A DNA stretch of 64,000 nt from DASQZK01 sp963764345. Lineage in GTDB: Bacteria; Bacteroidota; Bacteroidia; Bacteroidales; GCA-2748055. Under the pieces are notes generated by a model. It was not told the origin of the DNA. It was given only the letters and a program-made list of their open reading frames with translations, and searched no databases. Below are positions 46,133-55,510 of this stretch, piece after piece (position 1 is the first letter of the stretch; every line of letters begins with the position of its first letter). A program made the translations under genes and the position numbers. The DNA is taken from assembly GCA_963764345.1 (NCBI GenBank), contig CAVXSF010000013.1, positions 186,001-250,000 on the forward strand, read 5' to 3'.

Positions 46133-47323
46133 TTAACTTATGACTTTCAGCTCTTTACCGACTTTAACAAATGCTCCGAGAGCTTTATCCAGATGCTGGC
46201 GGGTATGGGCGGCAGAGAGTTGGACCCTGATACGTGCCTGTCCCTGTGCAACAACGGGGTAATAGAATCCAATGACATAGATTCCCTCTTCGAGCAGTTT
46301 AGCTGCAAAATCCTGTGACAGCCTGGCATCATAAAGCATCACTGCACAGATGGCAGAACCAGAGGGTTTCAGGTCGAAGCCGGCTTCTTCCATTTTTCCA
46401 ATGAAATAGCTGGTGTTCTCATGCAGCCTGTCCTGCAGTTCAGTGGTTTCGCTCATCATGTCGATCATGCGGATACCTGCATTTACCACTGTCGGTGGCA
46501 ATGAATTGGAGAAGAGGTAAGGCCTCGACCTCTGTCGCAGCATTTCGATGATCTCTTTTCGTCCCGTGGTGAAGCCGCCGATGGCACCTCCAAAGGCTTT
46601 TCCCAGGGTACCGGTAATGATATCCACTTCACCCCGGATATTAAAATGTTCAGTCACTCCTCTTCCCGTTTTTCCGACGACGCCTGCCGAATGGCATTCG
46701 TCAACCATAACCATGGCATCATATTTTTTGGCCAGCTCAACGATTTTATCCACCGGCGCAATATGTCCGTCCATGGAGAAAACGGCATCTGAAACGATAA
46801 TCCTGAAGCGATCTGCCTGTGCTTCCTTAAGTCTTTCTTCCAGGTCGTTCATATCAGCCGTTTTATACCTGTATCGCTTTGCTTTGCAAAGTCTGACCCC
46901 ATCGATGATGGAAGCATGGTTCAGCTCATCGGAGATAATGGCATCCTCGGCTCCGAGCAGCGGTTCAAAAACACCTCCGTTGGCATCGAAACAGGCCGCA
47001 TAAAGAATCGTGTCTTCCGTTCCGAAAAATCCTGCGATTTTCTTTTCAAGGGTCTTGTGCAGATCGGTGGTCCCGCATATAAAGCGCACCGACGACATGC
47101 CGTAACCATGCGAATCCAGTGCTTCCCTGGCAGCTTTTACGAGCTCAGGATGATCTGAAAGCCCCAGGTAATTATTGGCACAGAAATTCAGTACTTTCTG
47201 GCCGGTGTTCAGCCTTATCTCCGCATCCTGGGGTGAAACGATGATCCTCTCATCTTTGAACAGTCCGTTATCGCGGATCTGTTTCAGTTCATGCTGAAGA
47301 TGTTCTTTGATTTTACCGTACAT
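46133..47323 (-). CDS. kbl: Glycine C-acetyltransferase (2-amino-3-ketobutyrate CoA ligase)
   Basis: A 396-residue PLP enzyme of the alpha-oxoamine synthase family. It splits 2-amino-3-oxobutyrate with CoA to glycine and acetyl-CoA. Visible are NFCANNYLGLSDHPEL, GMSSVRFICGTTDLHK, SDELNHASIIDGVRL, VDECHSAGVVGKTGRG and the PLP lysine in GTLGKAFGGAIGG. The gene for the threonine dehydrogenase lies 12 nt upstream, giving a complete two-step route from threonine to glycine. Length is normal. Confidence 0.96.
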   Translation of the reverse strand: MYGKIKEHLQHELKQIRDNGLFKDERIIVSPQDAEIRLNTGQKVLNFCANNYLGLSDHPELVKAAREALDSHGYGMSSVRFICGTTDLHKTLEKKIAGFFGTEDTILYAACFDANGGVFEPLLGAEDAIISDELNHASIIDGVRLCKAKRYRYKTADMNDLEERLKEAQADRFRIIVSDAVFSMDGHIAPVDKIVELAKKYDAMVMVDECHSAGVVGKTGRGVTEHFNIRGEVDIITGTLGKAFGGAIGGFTTGRKEIIEMLRQRSRPYLFSNSLPPTVVNAGIRMIDMMSETTELQDRLHENTSYFIGKMEEAGFDLKPSGSAICAVMLYDARLSQDFAAKLLEEGIYVIGFYYPVVAQGQARIRVQLSAAHTRQHLDKALGAFVKVGKELKVIS

Positions 47324-47335
47324 CTCTTATCTGTT

Positions 47336-48295
47336 TTAAAGATTCAAATTAAGTTTTGTTCTGACCTCCCGGAGCATGATATCCGTAACAGCGGAGAGAT
47401 CATAGTCATAGTGGAAACCCCAGTCATTCCTGGCAATGCTGTCGTCGAGATTTTTGGGCCAGGTATCAGCGATATCCTGCCTGAAATCGGGCTTATAGCT
47501 GATGGTAAAACCGGGAATATGTTTTTTGATTTCCCGGAAAGCCTCATCGGGAGTCATGCTGAAACCACCCAGGTTATAGCTGCTGTGGGTGGTCAGTTTC
47601 GACTGTTCGGCCTCCATGAGTTCGATAGTTGCACGGATGGCATCAGGCATAAAGAGCATTGGAAGAGCTGTATCAGCGGTCAGAAAACATTCGTAGCATC
47701 CCTGCCTGATGGCTTCGTAAAAGATCTCCACGGCATAATCGGTAGTTCCTCCGCCTGCTTCCGTTTTATAACTGATCAGACCCGGATAACGGATACTTCT
47801 GACATCCACATCAAACTTACTGCGGTAATAATCGCACCAACGTTCACCTGCCAGTTTGGAGATACCGTAAACGGTCACAGGCTCCATGATGGTGAGCTGT
47901 GGCGTCTGTATCCTCGGAGTTGTCGGACCAAAAACCGCTATAGAACTGGGCCAGAAAACTTTTCTGACATCCTCCACCATCTTGGCGATCTCCAGCACGT
48001 TCATCAGGCTCTCCATATTGATATGCCATGCCTGAGTGGGCAGTTTTTCCGCATTCCCCGACAGTACCGCCGCCAGATGATAGATCTGGTTTATCTTGTT
48101 CCGGATAATAAAATGGATCAGCTGTTTATCGTCCATCACATCGAGGACCTGGAAGGGACCTCCCTCAACAATATCTTTTGGCCCCGGCTTTATATCCGTC
48201 GCAAAAACGTTTGAATCACCATAGATCTTTCTCAGTTCAACCACCAGCTCCGAACCAATCTGTCCGGCGGCACCAATTACCATGATACGGTCCAT
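47336..48295 (-). CDS. L-threonine 3-dehydrogenase, SDR (epimerase-like) type
   Basis: A 319-residue NAD-binding protein starting MDRIMVIGAAGQIGSELVVEL, with VFWPSSIAVFGP, the catalytic VYGISKLAGERWCDYY and RYPGLISYKTEAGGGTTDYAVEIF. The latter segment and pairing with kbl identify the SDR-type threonine dehydrogenase that oxidises L-threonine to 2-amino-3-oxobutyrate, distinct from the zinc-dependent Tdh of E. coli. It is the first gene of the two-gene operon. Confidence 0.93.
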   Translation of the reverse strand: MDRIMVIGAAGQIGSELVVELRKIYGDSNVFATDIKPGPKDIVEGGPFQVLDVMDDKQLIHFIIRNKINQIYHLAAVLSGNAEKLPTQAWHINMESLMNVLEIAKMVEDVRKVFWPSSIAVFGPTTPRIQTPQLTIMEPVTVYGISKLAGERWCDYYRSKFDVDVRSIRYPGLISYKTEAGGGTTDYAVEIFYEAIRQGCYECFLTADTALPMLFMPDAIRATIELMEAEQSKLTTHSSYNLGGFSMTPDEAFREIKKHIPGFTISYKPDFRQDIADTWPKNLDDSIARNDWGFHYDYDLSAVTDIMLREVRTKLNLNL

Positions 48296-48330
48296 ATAAT
48301 TAGCAGAATTTTCAGGTTTACTTCAGGGAA

Positions 48331-48338
48331 CGAAATTA
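48331..48338 (-). promoter_or_regulatory. Possible -7 box of the tdh-kbl operon
   Basis: Minus-strand TAATTTCG, one mismatch from TAnnTTTG, 35 nt before the ATG at 48295. Confidence 0.3.
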
Positions 48339-48404
48339 GGAAGAACTTAGTCGGTAAAAAATGATTAATAACATGAGCTATCGAAAGAAAAATCTGATTT
48401 TACC

Positions 48405-48412
48405 TATCTTTG
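48405..48412 (+). promoter_or_regulatory. -7 box of gltX
   Basis: TATCTTTG, exact TAnnTTTG match, 17 nt before the chosen gltX ATG at 48430; its position rules against the longer start at 48361. Confidence 0.5.
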
Positions 48413-48429
48413 CAAGAAATATTTTCATC

Positions 48430-49956
48430 ATGCCACACCAACACATCAGGGTAAGGTTTGCTCCCAGTCCAACAGGGCCATTGCATATTGGCGGATTACG
48501 GACCGCGCTTTTTAATTATCTGTTCGCAAAAAAGGTTGACGGGGATTTTATCCTCCGCATTGAGGATACCGATCAGACCCGCTTTGTTCCTGGGGCCGAG
48601 GAATATATCCTTGAATCTCTTGAATGGTGCGGCATCATTCCTGATGAAGGGGGCGGCAGGGGCGGTAATTATGCCCCATACCGGCAATCCGACCGTAAAG
48701 AAATATATAAAGCCTATGCTGAAGATCTGGTCAGGAAAGGGTTTGCCTATTACGCCTTCGACACGCCTGAGGAACTGGAACGTCTTCGTAAGGAAGCGGA
48801 AATGAGAAAAGAATCCTTCACGTATAACCAGGCTGTCCGGGGTCGTCTGAACAATTCCATTACACTGGATGAACATGAAGTGAGACAGTTACATCAAAAT
48901 GATGTACCCTATGTCATCCGTTTTAAATTCCCGGAAGATGAGGATATCCTCATGCAGGATGAGATAAGGGGTAATGTCAGGGTTCTCAGCTCCACCATGG
49001 ATGACAAGATCCTGTTCAAATCGGATGGCATGCCTACCTATCACCTCGCCAATGTTGTTGACGATTATCTCATGAAGATCAGTCATGTGATCCGTGGAGA
49101 GGAATGGCTTCCCTCCCTTCCCCTCCACGTGTCGCTTTACAAAGCTTTTGGCTGGGAAGAAAATATGCCACGCTTCGCACATCTTCCTCTTATCCTGAAA
49201 CCCGACGGCAAGGGAAAACTCAGCAAACGCGACGGTGACAAGGGAGGCTTTCCTGTATTTCCGCTCGAATGGAAGGATCCGGTCACCGGTGAAGTCTCAC
49301 CGGGCTATCGTGAATCAGGCTATTTTCCCGAGGCCTGCGTCAATATCCTTGCTTTCCTGGGCTGGAACCCCGGCACGGAACAGGAGATCTATACCATGGA
49401 TGAACTGATTCGCGACTTTGATCTTGCGAAAGTCGGTAAATCCGGGTCGAAATTCGATCCCGCCAAAGCCCGGTGGTACAATCATCATTACCTTCAGCAA
49501 AAACCGGATCGTGAACTGGTCCCTGCTTTTCAGGAAATCCTGAGGGAGAAATCAGTTGTTAAGGAGGATGGTTTTGTGGAACGGGTAATTGGTCTGGTGA
49601 AAGAACGGGCTGATTTTGTACAGGACTTATGGGACCATGCCGACTTCTTTTTTATTGCCCCGGTTGAATATGATGAAAAAGTAGTCAGGAAACGATGGAA
49701 GGAAGGTACAGGACAAATCATCTCGTCCCTGGCGGTTGAGTTGGAAAGTTGTCATCCGTTTGAGGCTGAGATCATCGGGTCCATGGTAAGATCATGGATT
49801 GAAAAACATGAGCTGGAAACCGGTGTGGTAATGAATGCCTGGCGGCTTGCCCTGGTAGGAACTTCCAAAGGTCCGGGTCTACAAGATATTGCCGCTCTTC
49901 TGGGAAAGGAAGAGACCGTTTCCCGGATGAATAATGCTGTCAAGACCCTGGGCTAA
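48430..49956 (+). CDS. gltX: Glutamyl-tRNA synthetase
   Basis: A class I synthetase of about 508 residues. It starts MPHQHIRVRFAPSPTGPLHI with the HIGH motif, followed by LFNYLFAKKVDGDFILRIED, GMPTYHLANVVDD, GEEWLPSLPLH and the KMSKS-type KLSKRDGDKGG. It charges tRNA-Glu in the cytosol. The frame is open upstream to 48361, but a promoter-like box lies within that extension and the conserved sequence begins at 48430. It is followed by a TatD-like gene 1 nt after the stop. Confidence 0.96.
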   Translation: MPHQHIRVRFAPSPTGPLHIGGLRTALFNYLFAKKVDGDFILRIEDTDQTRFVPGAEEYILESLEWCGIIPDEGGGRGGNYAPYRQSDRKEIYKAYAEDLVRKGFAYYAFDTPEELERLRKEAEMRKESFTYNQAVRGRLNNSITLDEHEVRQLHQNDVPYVIRFKFPEDEDILMQDEIRGNVRVLSSTMDDKILFKSDGMPTYHLANVVDDYLMKISHVIRGEEWLPSLPLHVSLYKAFGWEENMPRFAHLPLILKPDGKGKLSKRDGDKGGFPVFPLEWKDPVTGEVSPGYRESGYFPEACVNILAFLGWNPGTEQEIYTMDELIRDFDLAKVGKSGSKFDPAKARWYNHHYLQQKPDRELVPAFQEILREKSVVKEDGFVERVIGLVKERADFVQDLWDHADFFFIAPVEYDEKVVRKRWKEGTGQIISSLAVELESCHPFEAEIIGSMVRSWIEKHELETGVVMNAWRLALVGTSKGPGLQDIAALLGKEETVSRMNNAVKTLG

Positions 49957-49957
49957 A

Positions 49958-50638
49958 ATGATAACTCTTCCTGAACATACGGAATTCATCGACATCCATT
50001 CCCATAATCCGGTACGGGAAGAAAATGTTTTCAGGATCTACAATCTGAACCTGGGTGATTTTCAAGAGCAGGCAGTCACGGCACCTGTAAGTGCCGGTTT
50101 ACACCCCTGGCATATCATTCATTTTAAACCGCTTGAAGAACTGGAGCCGCTGCTTGTCAGAGTGGCAGAACAAGATCTGGTGATTGCCCTGGGGGAATCG
50201 GGGATCGATAAGGTCATCATGACGAACATGACCCTGCAGGAAGAGGTATTCAGAATACATGTTGATATTTCTGAGGAATATTCAAAACCCCTGATCATAC
50301 ACTGTGTAAAAGCTTTCGAGGATATTGTAAAGATCAGGAAAGAAACCGGGGCTTCACAACCCTGGATTCTCCATGGTTTCAACAGCAGCCCGCAGATGGC
50401 CGAAGACCTGGCGTCAAAAGGATTTTATCTCTCGGTGGGAGAACGGTTACTCAGGAACCGGGATAAAACCAGGGACATTCTCCGGCACATTCCCCTGTCA
50501 TCCCTGTTTACGGAAACGGATGATGACAACATGCCCATCGAAGTGGTTTATAATCAGCTTGCTGAAATTGCAGGGATCAGCCTTAAAAATCTGAAGGACT
50601 CAATAACCGGTAATCTATTAAAAGTCTTTAAAGGATGA
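49958..50638 (+). CDS. TatD family hydrolase
   Basis: About 226 residues. The metal-binding hydrolase pattern is visible as FIDIHSHNP, SAGLHPWHI, ALGESGIDK, LIIHCVKAFEDI, ILHGFNSSPQMAEDL and LFTETDDDN, which supply the histidines, glutamate and aspartate of TatD enzymes. These are Mg-dependent 3'-5' nucleases or related phosphodiesterases. This is the shorter, more divergent Bacteroidetes form. It starts at ATG 49958, and its stop overlaps the start of the next gene (ATGA). Confidence 0.87.
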   Translation: MITLPEHTEFIDIHSHNPVREENVFRIYNLNLGDFQEQAVTAPVSAGLHPWHIIHFKPLEELEPLLVRVAEQDLVIALGESGIDKVIMTNMTLQEEVFRIHVDISEEYSKPLIIHCVKAFEDIVKIRKETGASQPWILHGFNSSPQMAEDLASKGFYLSVGERLLRNRDKTRDILRHIPLSSLFTETDDDNMPIEVVYNQLAEIAGISLKNLKDSITGNLLKVFKG

Positions 50639-51372
50639 CAGGAAAACCGGGAGAATGGCTGGACAGAACTGAATTACTTGGCGGGCCGGAATTCACGGCA
50701 AAGCTGGCATCGGCGCATGTTCTGATTGCGGGACTGGGTGGCGTCGGCGGGTATGTGGCGGAAACGTTATGCCGGGCAGGCGTCGGCGAACTGACTATTG
50801 TGGATAATGACACAGTACATTCTACCAACAGGAACCGTCAGCTCATTGCACTCTCCAGTACAGAGGGACAGTACAAAACAGATCTTTTCAGGACACGGCT
50901 TCTGGATATAAATCCGGATCTGAAGCTTCATACGATTCAGGAATTTATCATGGATGACAGGATAGATGAAATCCTGGAGACGGTTTTTGATTATGTGGCC
51001 GACGCCATCGATACTCTCTCACCAAAGGTCAGCCTGATCGCCAAAACGCTGAATAAATCATATCCACTTATCAGCTCCATGGGAAGCGGGGGAAAGTTGG
51101 ATCCCTTACAGGTGACCGTCAGTGATATTTCCGAAACCCATAACTGCCGGCTGGCTTATTATCTCCGGAAACAGCTCCACCGGCTGGGAATACGATCCGG
51201 CTTCAAGGTGGTATACTCGGCTGAAACAGTGGATAAAAGCGCAGTGAGAACGGTGGAAGGCGAAAAAAACAAACGGTCGGTCGTCGGCACCATTTCCTAT
51301 ATGCCGCCGGTATTCGGGATGCTGATGGCCTCGGTGATCATCCGGGAGCTAACCGAACAATTTAGATCTTAA
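50635..51372 (+). CDS. tcdA: tRNA threonylcarbamoyladenosine dehydratase (TcdA)
   Basis: A 245-residue E1-like enzyme with an N-terminal adenylation motif LIAGLGGVGGYVAETLCRAGV, then IVDNDTVHSTNRNRQ, DAIDTLSPKVSLI and SSMGSGGKLDPLQV, the pattern of TcdA (CsdL/YgdL). It cyclises t6A to ct6A on tRNA. The start overlaps the TatD stop by 4 nt. The t6A enzyme tsaE also occurs in the window, 21 kb away. Confidence 0.93.
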   Translation: MTGKPGEWLDRTELLGGPEFTAKLASAHVLIAGLGGVGGYVAETLCRAGVGELTIVDNDTVHSTNRNRQLIALSSTEGQYKTDLFRTRLLDINPDLKLHTIQEFIMDDRIDEILETVFDYVADAIDTLSPKVSLIAKTLNKSYPLISSMGSGGKLDPLQVTVSDISETHNCRLAYYLRKQLHRLGIRSGFKVVYSAETVDKSAVRTVEGEKNKRSVVGTISYMPPVFGMLMASVIIRELTEQFRS

Positions 51373-51462
51373 CGCAGTTCTATTTTCATCTTGTAGGCAA
51401 TAATTGTGCTATTTTGGAATGCGATAATCTTTGTGCATAAAAATCATAAACTCCCTTATGCA

Positions 51463-52143
51463 ATGAAATCATCAGTACTTTTTATGATCACCATCCTGTA
51501 TTCTTCCTTTATCATGGGACAACAGACATTCAAATGCGGGGATATGGTGAGGGACAACCGTGACGGCACTGTTTATCATACGGTGCAGATCGGTGAGCAA
51601 TGCTGGATGAAGGAGAACATGAACATCGGTAAGGTCGTTAAGGATCATGATCAGCAGAATAACGGTGTGATCGAAAAAACCTGTTACAAGAATGATCCGC
51701 AGAACTGTAAGATCTATGGTGGATTATACACCTGGAATGAGGCCATGCAATGGACTGACGACGAGGGCTCGCAGGGTATCTGCCCCGGTGGCTGGCATGT
51801 ACCGTCCAAAGCAGACTGGGAACAGTTAAGCAACTTCCTGGGAAGGGATTCGGCCGGTTACCGCATGAAAGTCACCCCCACCAACCTGCCTTCATGGGAT
51901 GGTGACAATGAGAGCGGTTTTACTGCTCTTCCCGGCGGTGGTGGTTATGAGAGCCATTTTCTCAGGATGGGATCATGGGCCCTGTTCTGGTCTTCATCGT
52001 CCAGTGACGATCTGAGAGCCTGGTTCTCCCAGCTCGATAATTACTGGTATCCGCAGCCGCCGAGGTATCTGAACCTCTATGTGGGACCATACTATCTCCG
52101 CACCAACGGACTTTCTGTACGTTGTCTCAAGGATAACCAATAA
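51463..52143 (+). CDS. Secreted FISUMP-domain protein
   Basis: About 226 residues with a signal peptide (MKSSVLFMITILYSSFIMG). The mature region holds the FISUMP pattern: RDGTVYHTVQIGEQCWMKEN, YGGLYTWNEAMQW, CPGGWHVPSKADWEQLSNFL, FTALPGGGGYES and LFWSSSSSDD, ending SVRCLKDNQ. FISUMP domains (Fibrobacter succinogenes major paralogous domain) occur in many secreted Bacteroidetes proteins; function is unknown. The following sulfatase gene starts 10 nt after its stop. Confidence 0.9.
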   Translation: MKSSVLFMITILYSSFIMGQQTFKCGDMVRDNRDGTVYHTVQIGEQCWMKENMNIGKVVKDHDQQNNGVIEKTCYKNDPQNCKIYGGLYTWNEAMQWTDDEGSQGICPGGWHVPSKADWEQLSNFLGRDSAGYRMKVTPTNLPSWDGDNESGFTALPGGGGYESHFLRMGSWALFWSSSSSDDLRAWFSQLDNYWYPQPPRYLNLYVGPYYLRTNGLSVRCLKDNQ

Positions 52144-52153
52144 AAAATATGTC

Positions 52154-53809
52154 ATGAATAGCTTCAGAATACCAACCGGCAAATCCCTGCTTGCAAAAAC
52201 GACCGTTGCCGGTGCTCTGACCCTTATCGGGGGTTGTCAGCCAAAACAGAAGGAACAGCCGGCAAAGGATGAACTGGGATTCAGACCCAATATCCTGTGT
52301 CTGGTTTGTGAGGATATCAGCCCTTACCTCGGCTGTTACGGCGATCCGGCCGCCTACACTCCCAACATCGACCAGCTGGCCAGAGAAGGAGTCAGATACA
52401 ACAATGTCTTCGATATTTCAGGGGTGTGTGCTCCAAGCCGGGCGGCCCTGATCACAGGCATGTACCCTACCAGCTTCGGCGCCGACAATATGCGGACCAA
52501 CTGGAAAGGCCTGCCCGAAGCTAAGGGTTGTCCTCCTTATGAGGCCGTCCCTCCCGACGGAGTCAAATGTTATCCCGAATATATGAGAGCTGCCGGGTAT
52601 TACTGCACGAACAACGACAAAGAAGATTACCAGTTCAAAGCGCCGGGAACGGTATGGGATGAAAGCAGCCGCCAGGCCCACTGGCGAAACAGGCCAAAGG
52701 GCATGCCGTTCTTTGCCATCTTTAATTTCATGCGGTCGCACGAATCCCAGGTATGGGCATGGCTCGACGAGCCTAAAGCCATACGGGCTGAAGATGTTCC
52801 CGTTCCTCCCTATTACCCAGATAATGCCGTGGTCAGGCGCGATATCGCCACCATGTATACCAATAATACCATCATGGACCGCGAGGTAGGTGAGATCCTC
52901 GATGAACTGAAGGCGGACGGTCTGCTCGATTCAACCATCGTGATCTTTTACTCCGATAACGGCGGACCCATGCCCAGGGGAAAACGGGAGATCGAAGACT
53001 CAGGGCTGAAGGTTCCTATGATCATCCGTTTCCCGAATAAAATGCATGCCGGTGAAGTCAATGATGACCTGATCAGCTTCGTGGATATCCCTCCCACCAT
53101 TCTTTCCATGGCCGGCATAAAAATTCCGGACTTCATACAGGGACAAGCCTTCTGGGGAGACCAGAAGGCTGAGCCCAGAAAATATATTTATGCTGCCCGC
53201 GACCGGATGGACCAGTGCACCGATTGCCGGAGGGCGGTCAGGGATAAGCATTACAAATATATCCGTAACTATATGCCGGAAGTAGGGGCTTACCAGGATA
53301 TAACCTTCCGGTTAGCCATGCCGACCATGAGAGAACTCCTCCGTTTGCGCGATGAGGGCAAACTGAACGCAGACCAGATGTACTGGTTCAGGAAAACAAA
53401 GGAACCTGAGGAACTTTATGATCTGGATAAGGATCCGTATGAGCTTCATAATATAGCCGGTAAGCCTGAAAATGCCGACGTACTGAAACGGATGAGAAAG
53501 GTTAATGAGGACTGGATGAAAAAAATTCATGATCCGGGCCCGATACCGGAGAAGGAACTGGTGTACTCGATGTGGCCAAACGGAATCCAGCCGGTGACAA
53601 CTGATCCGGTCATCAAGCTTGAAAACGGGAAAACCACAATAAGCTGTACTACGGCAGGATCTTCCATCGCCTACCAGATCAACGGGAAAGGACTGAATGC
53701 AAAACATACATTTCTGTATACCCGACCTTTTTCTGTAAAAGCAGGCGACGTGGTTACGGCACAGGCGTTCCGGATAGGTTTCAAACCAAGCCAGATTGTA
53801 TCGGATTAA
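52154..53809 (+). CDS. Sulfatase (lipoprotein)
   Basis: About 551 residues. A signal with lipobox ALTLIGGC precedes the sulfatase domain, which shows NILCLVCEDISPYLGCYG, the catalytic CAPSRAALITGMYP (Cys-type, matured to formylglycine), YPEYMRAAGYYCTNNDKEDY, FYSDNGGPMPRGKRE and LYDLDKDPYELHNIAG. It fits S1-family arylsulfatases, which remove sulfate esters from sugars or other substrates. No sulfatase-maturing enzyme is encoded in the window. The C-terminal 90 residues form an extra beta-like module. Start ATG 52154; the frame upstream overlaps the FISUMP gene and is not used. Confidence 0.92.
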   Translation: MNSFRIPTGKSLLAKTTVAGALTLIGGCQPKQKEQPAKDELGFRPNILCLVCEDISPYLGCYGDPAAYTPNIDQLAREGVRYNNVFDISGVCAPSRAALITGMYPTSFGADNMRTNWKGLPEAKGCPPYEAVPPDGVKCYPEYMRAAGYYCTNNDKEDYQFKAPGTVWDESSRQAHWRNRPKGMPFFAIFNFMRSHESQVWAWLDEPKAIRAEDVPVPPYYPDNAVVRRDIATMYTNNTIMDREVGEILDELKADGLLDSTIVIFYSDNGGPMPRGKREIEDSGLKVPMIIRFPNKMHAGEVNDDLISFVDIPPTILSMAGIKIPDFIQGQAFWGDQKAEPRKYIYAARDRMDQCTDCRRAVRDKHYKYIRNYMPEVGAYQDITFRLAMPTMRELLRLRDEGKLNADQMYWFRKTKEPEELYDLDKDPYELHNIAGKPENADVLKRMRKVNEDWMKKIHDPGPIPEKELVYSMWPNGIQPVTTDPVIKLENGKTTISCTTAGSSIAYQINGKGLNAKHTFLYTRPFSVKAGDVVTAQAFRIGFKPSQIVSD

Positions 53810-54012
53810 AATCGAGCCACAACATTTCCGATCACCAAACCATTTGGCACAATATTCGTTATATCCACGGAGGCTTTCAATATACCCGGCCTGCTGACAA
53901 ACTCGTAGCCGAAACCTTTCCGGCACAGACTAGCCTGTTCATTAATTTTTTCTGAGATGAAAAAAGCCGGGATTAAAAAGAATTATCTTCGTGACAACAA
54001 AAACTTACAACT

Positions 54013-54663
54013 ATGAAAAAGACTGCAGGAATTCTTATTATCTTGATGTTTACCGTTGGAGTTGCTTCGGCACAGTTTATTGAGTTCGGGGTAAAAGGCG
54101 GAATTAATTTTTCAAAACTCAAGTTTGACGATATAAAGAACGTGACTAGCAATGGAACGGAGTACAACTTGTTGGAGAGTAATGCCCTTACCGGCTTCCA
54201 TGTTGGAGTCATGACCAGGATAAAACTCTTCAGCCTTTATATCCAGCCGGAACTATACTTTAATACCGCCGGAGGTAAAGTTGTTGTGCAGGAATTGCAA
54301 AGTTCCGGTACCGACTACAAGAGTTACACCAGGAATGTCAAGTTCAGTAAAATAGATCTGCCCATCATGACCGGTCTTAAGATCGGGCCGGTGAGGGTGA
54401 ATGCCGGGCCTGTAGCTTCGGTCATTCTTTCTACCCAGTCGGGATTGAATGAGATCATCCCGGAGCTTAGCACTCTGTCTAAAACGGCTACCATCGGCTA
54501 CCAGGTTGGATTCGGTCTTGATCTTTTTAAATTCCTGACTCTCGATTACCGCTTCGAAGGCAGTCTGAGCAAGTGGGGCGATAAGTTCACCGTTGCCGGT
54601 AAAGACTATGCCTTTGACAGCCGCGGAAATATGAGTATGATCAGCCTGGGTATTATGTTCTGA
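54013..54663 (+). CDS. Outer-membrane beta-barrel protein (PorT-like fold)
   Basis: A 216-residue protein with a signal peptide (cleavage near GVASAQF) and eight or so amphipathic strands, such as FIEFGVKGGINFSKL, FHVGVMTRIKLFSLYIQPEL, KIDLPIMTGLKIGPVRVNAGP and LDYRFEGSLSKWG, ending ISLGIMF. This matches the outer membrane beta-barrel family 2 common in Bacteroidetes. A TATCTTCG box at 53984-53991, one mismatch from the -7 consensus, lies 21 nt upstream. Function is unknown. Confidence 0.88.
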   Translation: MKKTAGILIILMFTVGVASAQFIEFGVKGGINFSKLKFDDIKNVTSNGTEYNLLESNALTGFHVGVMTRIKLFSLYIQPELYFNTAGGKVVVQELQSSGTDYKSYTRNVKFSKIDLPIMTGLKIGPVRVNAGPVASVILSTQSGLNEIIPELSTLSKTATIGYQVGFGLDLFKFLTLDYRFEGSLSKWGDKFTVAGKDYAFDSRGNMSMISLGIMF

Positions 54664-54710
54664 TTCAGCAGAAAACGTATACGAAGGCTTTGACCTGAAC
54701 AACCTGTGAG

Positions 54711-54727
54711 TCTGGCAGGATGCCAGA
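54711..54727. terminator. Hairpin between convergent barrel and cupin genes
   Basis: A 7-bp perfect stem TCTGGCA/TGCCAGA with a 3-nt loop, 47 nt after the barrel stop. There is no U tract, so terminator function is uncertain. Confidence 0.3.
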
Positions 54728-54869
54728 TTCCTTGCGGGCCTTTTGCAGATATAAAAATTTGCCGTTACCGGATGCGGGTGGCATTTCCCATAACGGGAAT
54801 CGTCCCATCATTTTGATAAAAGGACGAAATGCTTTCAGCGTGGGAGTTTAAAAAAGAGGATCCCTGGAA

Positions 54870-55208
54870 TTATTTACTTTTTGGTTTGTACCGGTTTTTG
54901 TCGGCAAAAAAATCCATCAGCCAGGTTTTCTTTATAAATGCTGCTTTATGCACCACGCCGGCCGGAATAAAGTAGGAATCTCCCTTCCTGTAAACCTTCT
55001 TCTCCCCGCCAATGGTCAGTTCCATCTCTCCTTCGAATACCGTGCCCCACTGGGCTCCGTGAGAATGCTCCGGTACCTCACCGATCGGTTCCATTTCAAA
55101 AAATACGATCTGTTGGTCATCTCCCTGCATAAGCCAGCCTTTCACTCCGCTGAACGGCGTTTCGGCTTCAGGCAGACCTGTAATGATCTCTGGATAAAAA
55201 GGATTCAT
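54870..55208 (-). CDS. Cupin domain protein
   Basis: A 112-residue single-domain cupin. The central motifs are EHSHGAQWGTVFEGEMELTIGG with two histidines and the glutamate position, and KGDSYFIPAGVVHKAAF with the second histidine. Small cupins of this type bind a metal and may isomerise or bind a sugar or other small molecule; I cannot assign a substrate. A promoter-like box lies 32 nt upstream. Confidence 0.87.
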   Translation of the reverse strand: MNPFYPEIITGLPEAETPFSGVKGWLMQGDDQQIVFFEMEPIGEVPEHSHGAQWGTVFEGEMELTIGGEKKVYRKGDSYFIPAGVVHKAAFIKKTWLMDFFADKNRYKPKSK

Positions 55209-55239
55209 GATAATTCTCTGTTATAAGGTTAATTTTTCT

Positions 55240-55247
55240 CAAAGCTA
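55240..55247 (-). promoter_or_regulatory. -7 box of the cupin gene
   Basis: Minus-strand TAGCTTTG, exact TAnnTTTG match, 31 nt before the cupin ATG. The rest of the stretch 55248-55510, downstream of the epimerase gene, shows no gene or clear hairpin. Confidence 0.45.
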
Positions 55248-55510
55248 AAAAATAATTTACCCTTCACGGATCCCGATAGTATCAAAACACAGTAAAAGGT
55301 CATCAAAATGTGGCGCATCCGGCATCTCCGGTGTCAGATCTTTGCCTGCATCATGTATAATCCGGATTTGGACGTGTGAAGCAGGAAGAACAGCAATGCC
55401 CGTCATAAGGAGGATTTTTTCCCGAGTAGACCCTTAAAGTGACTTAAATTACGATGGCTTTTTTGACGACGATATCACCGTGTAAGGTTCCAATGAGCTT
55501 TCAACATTCC

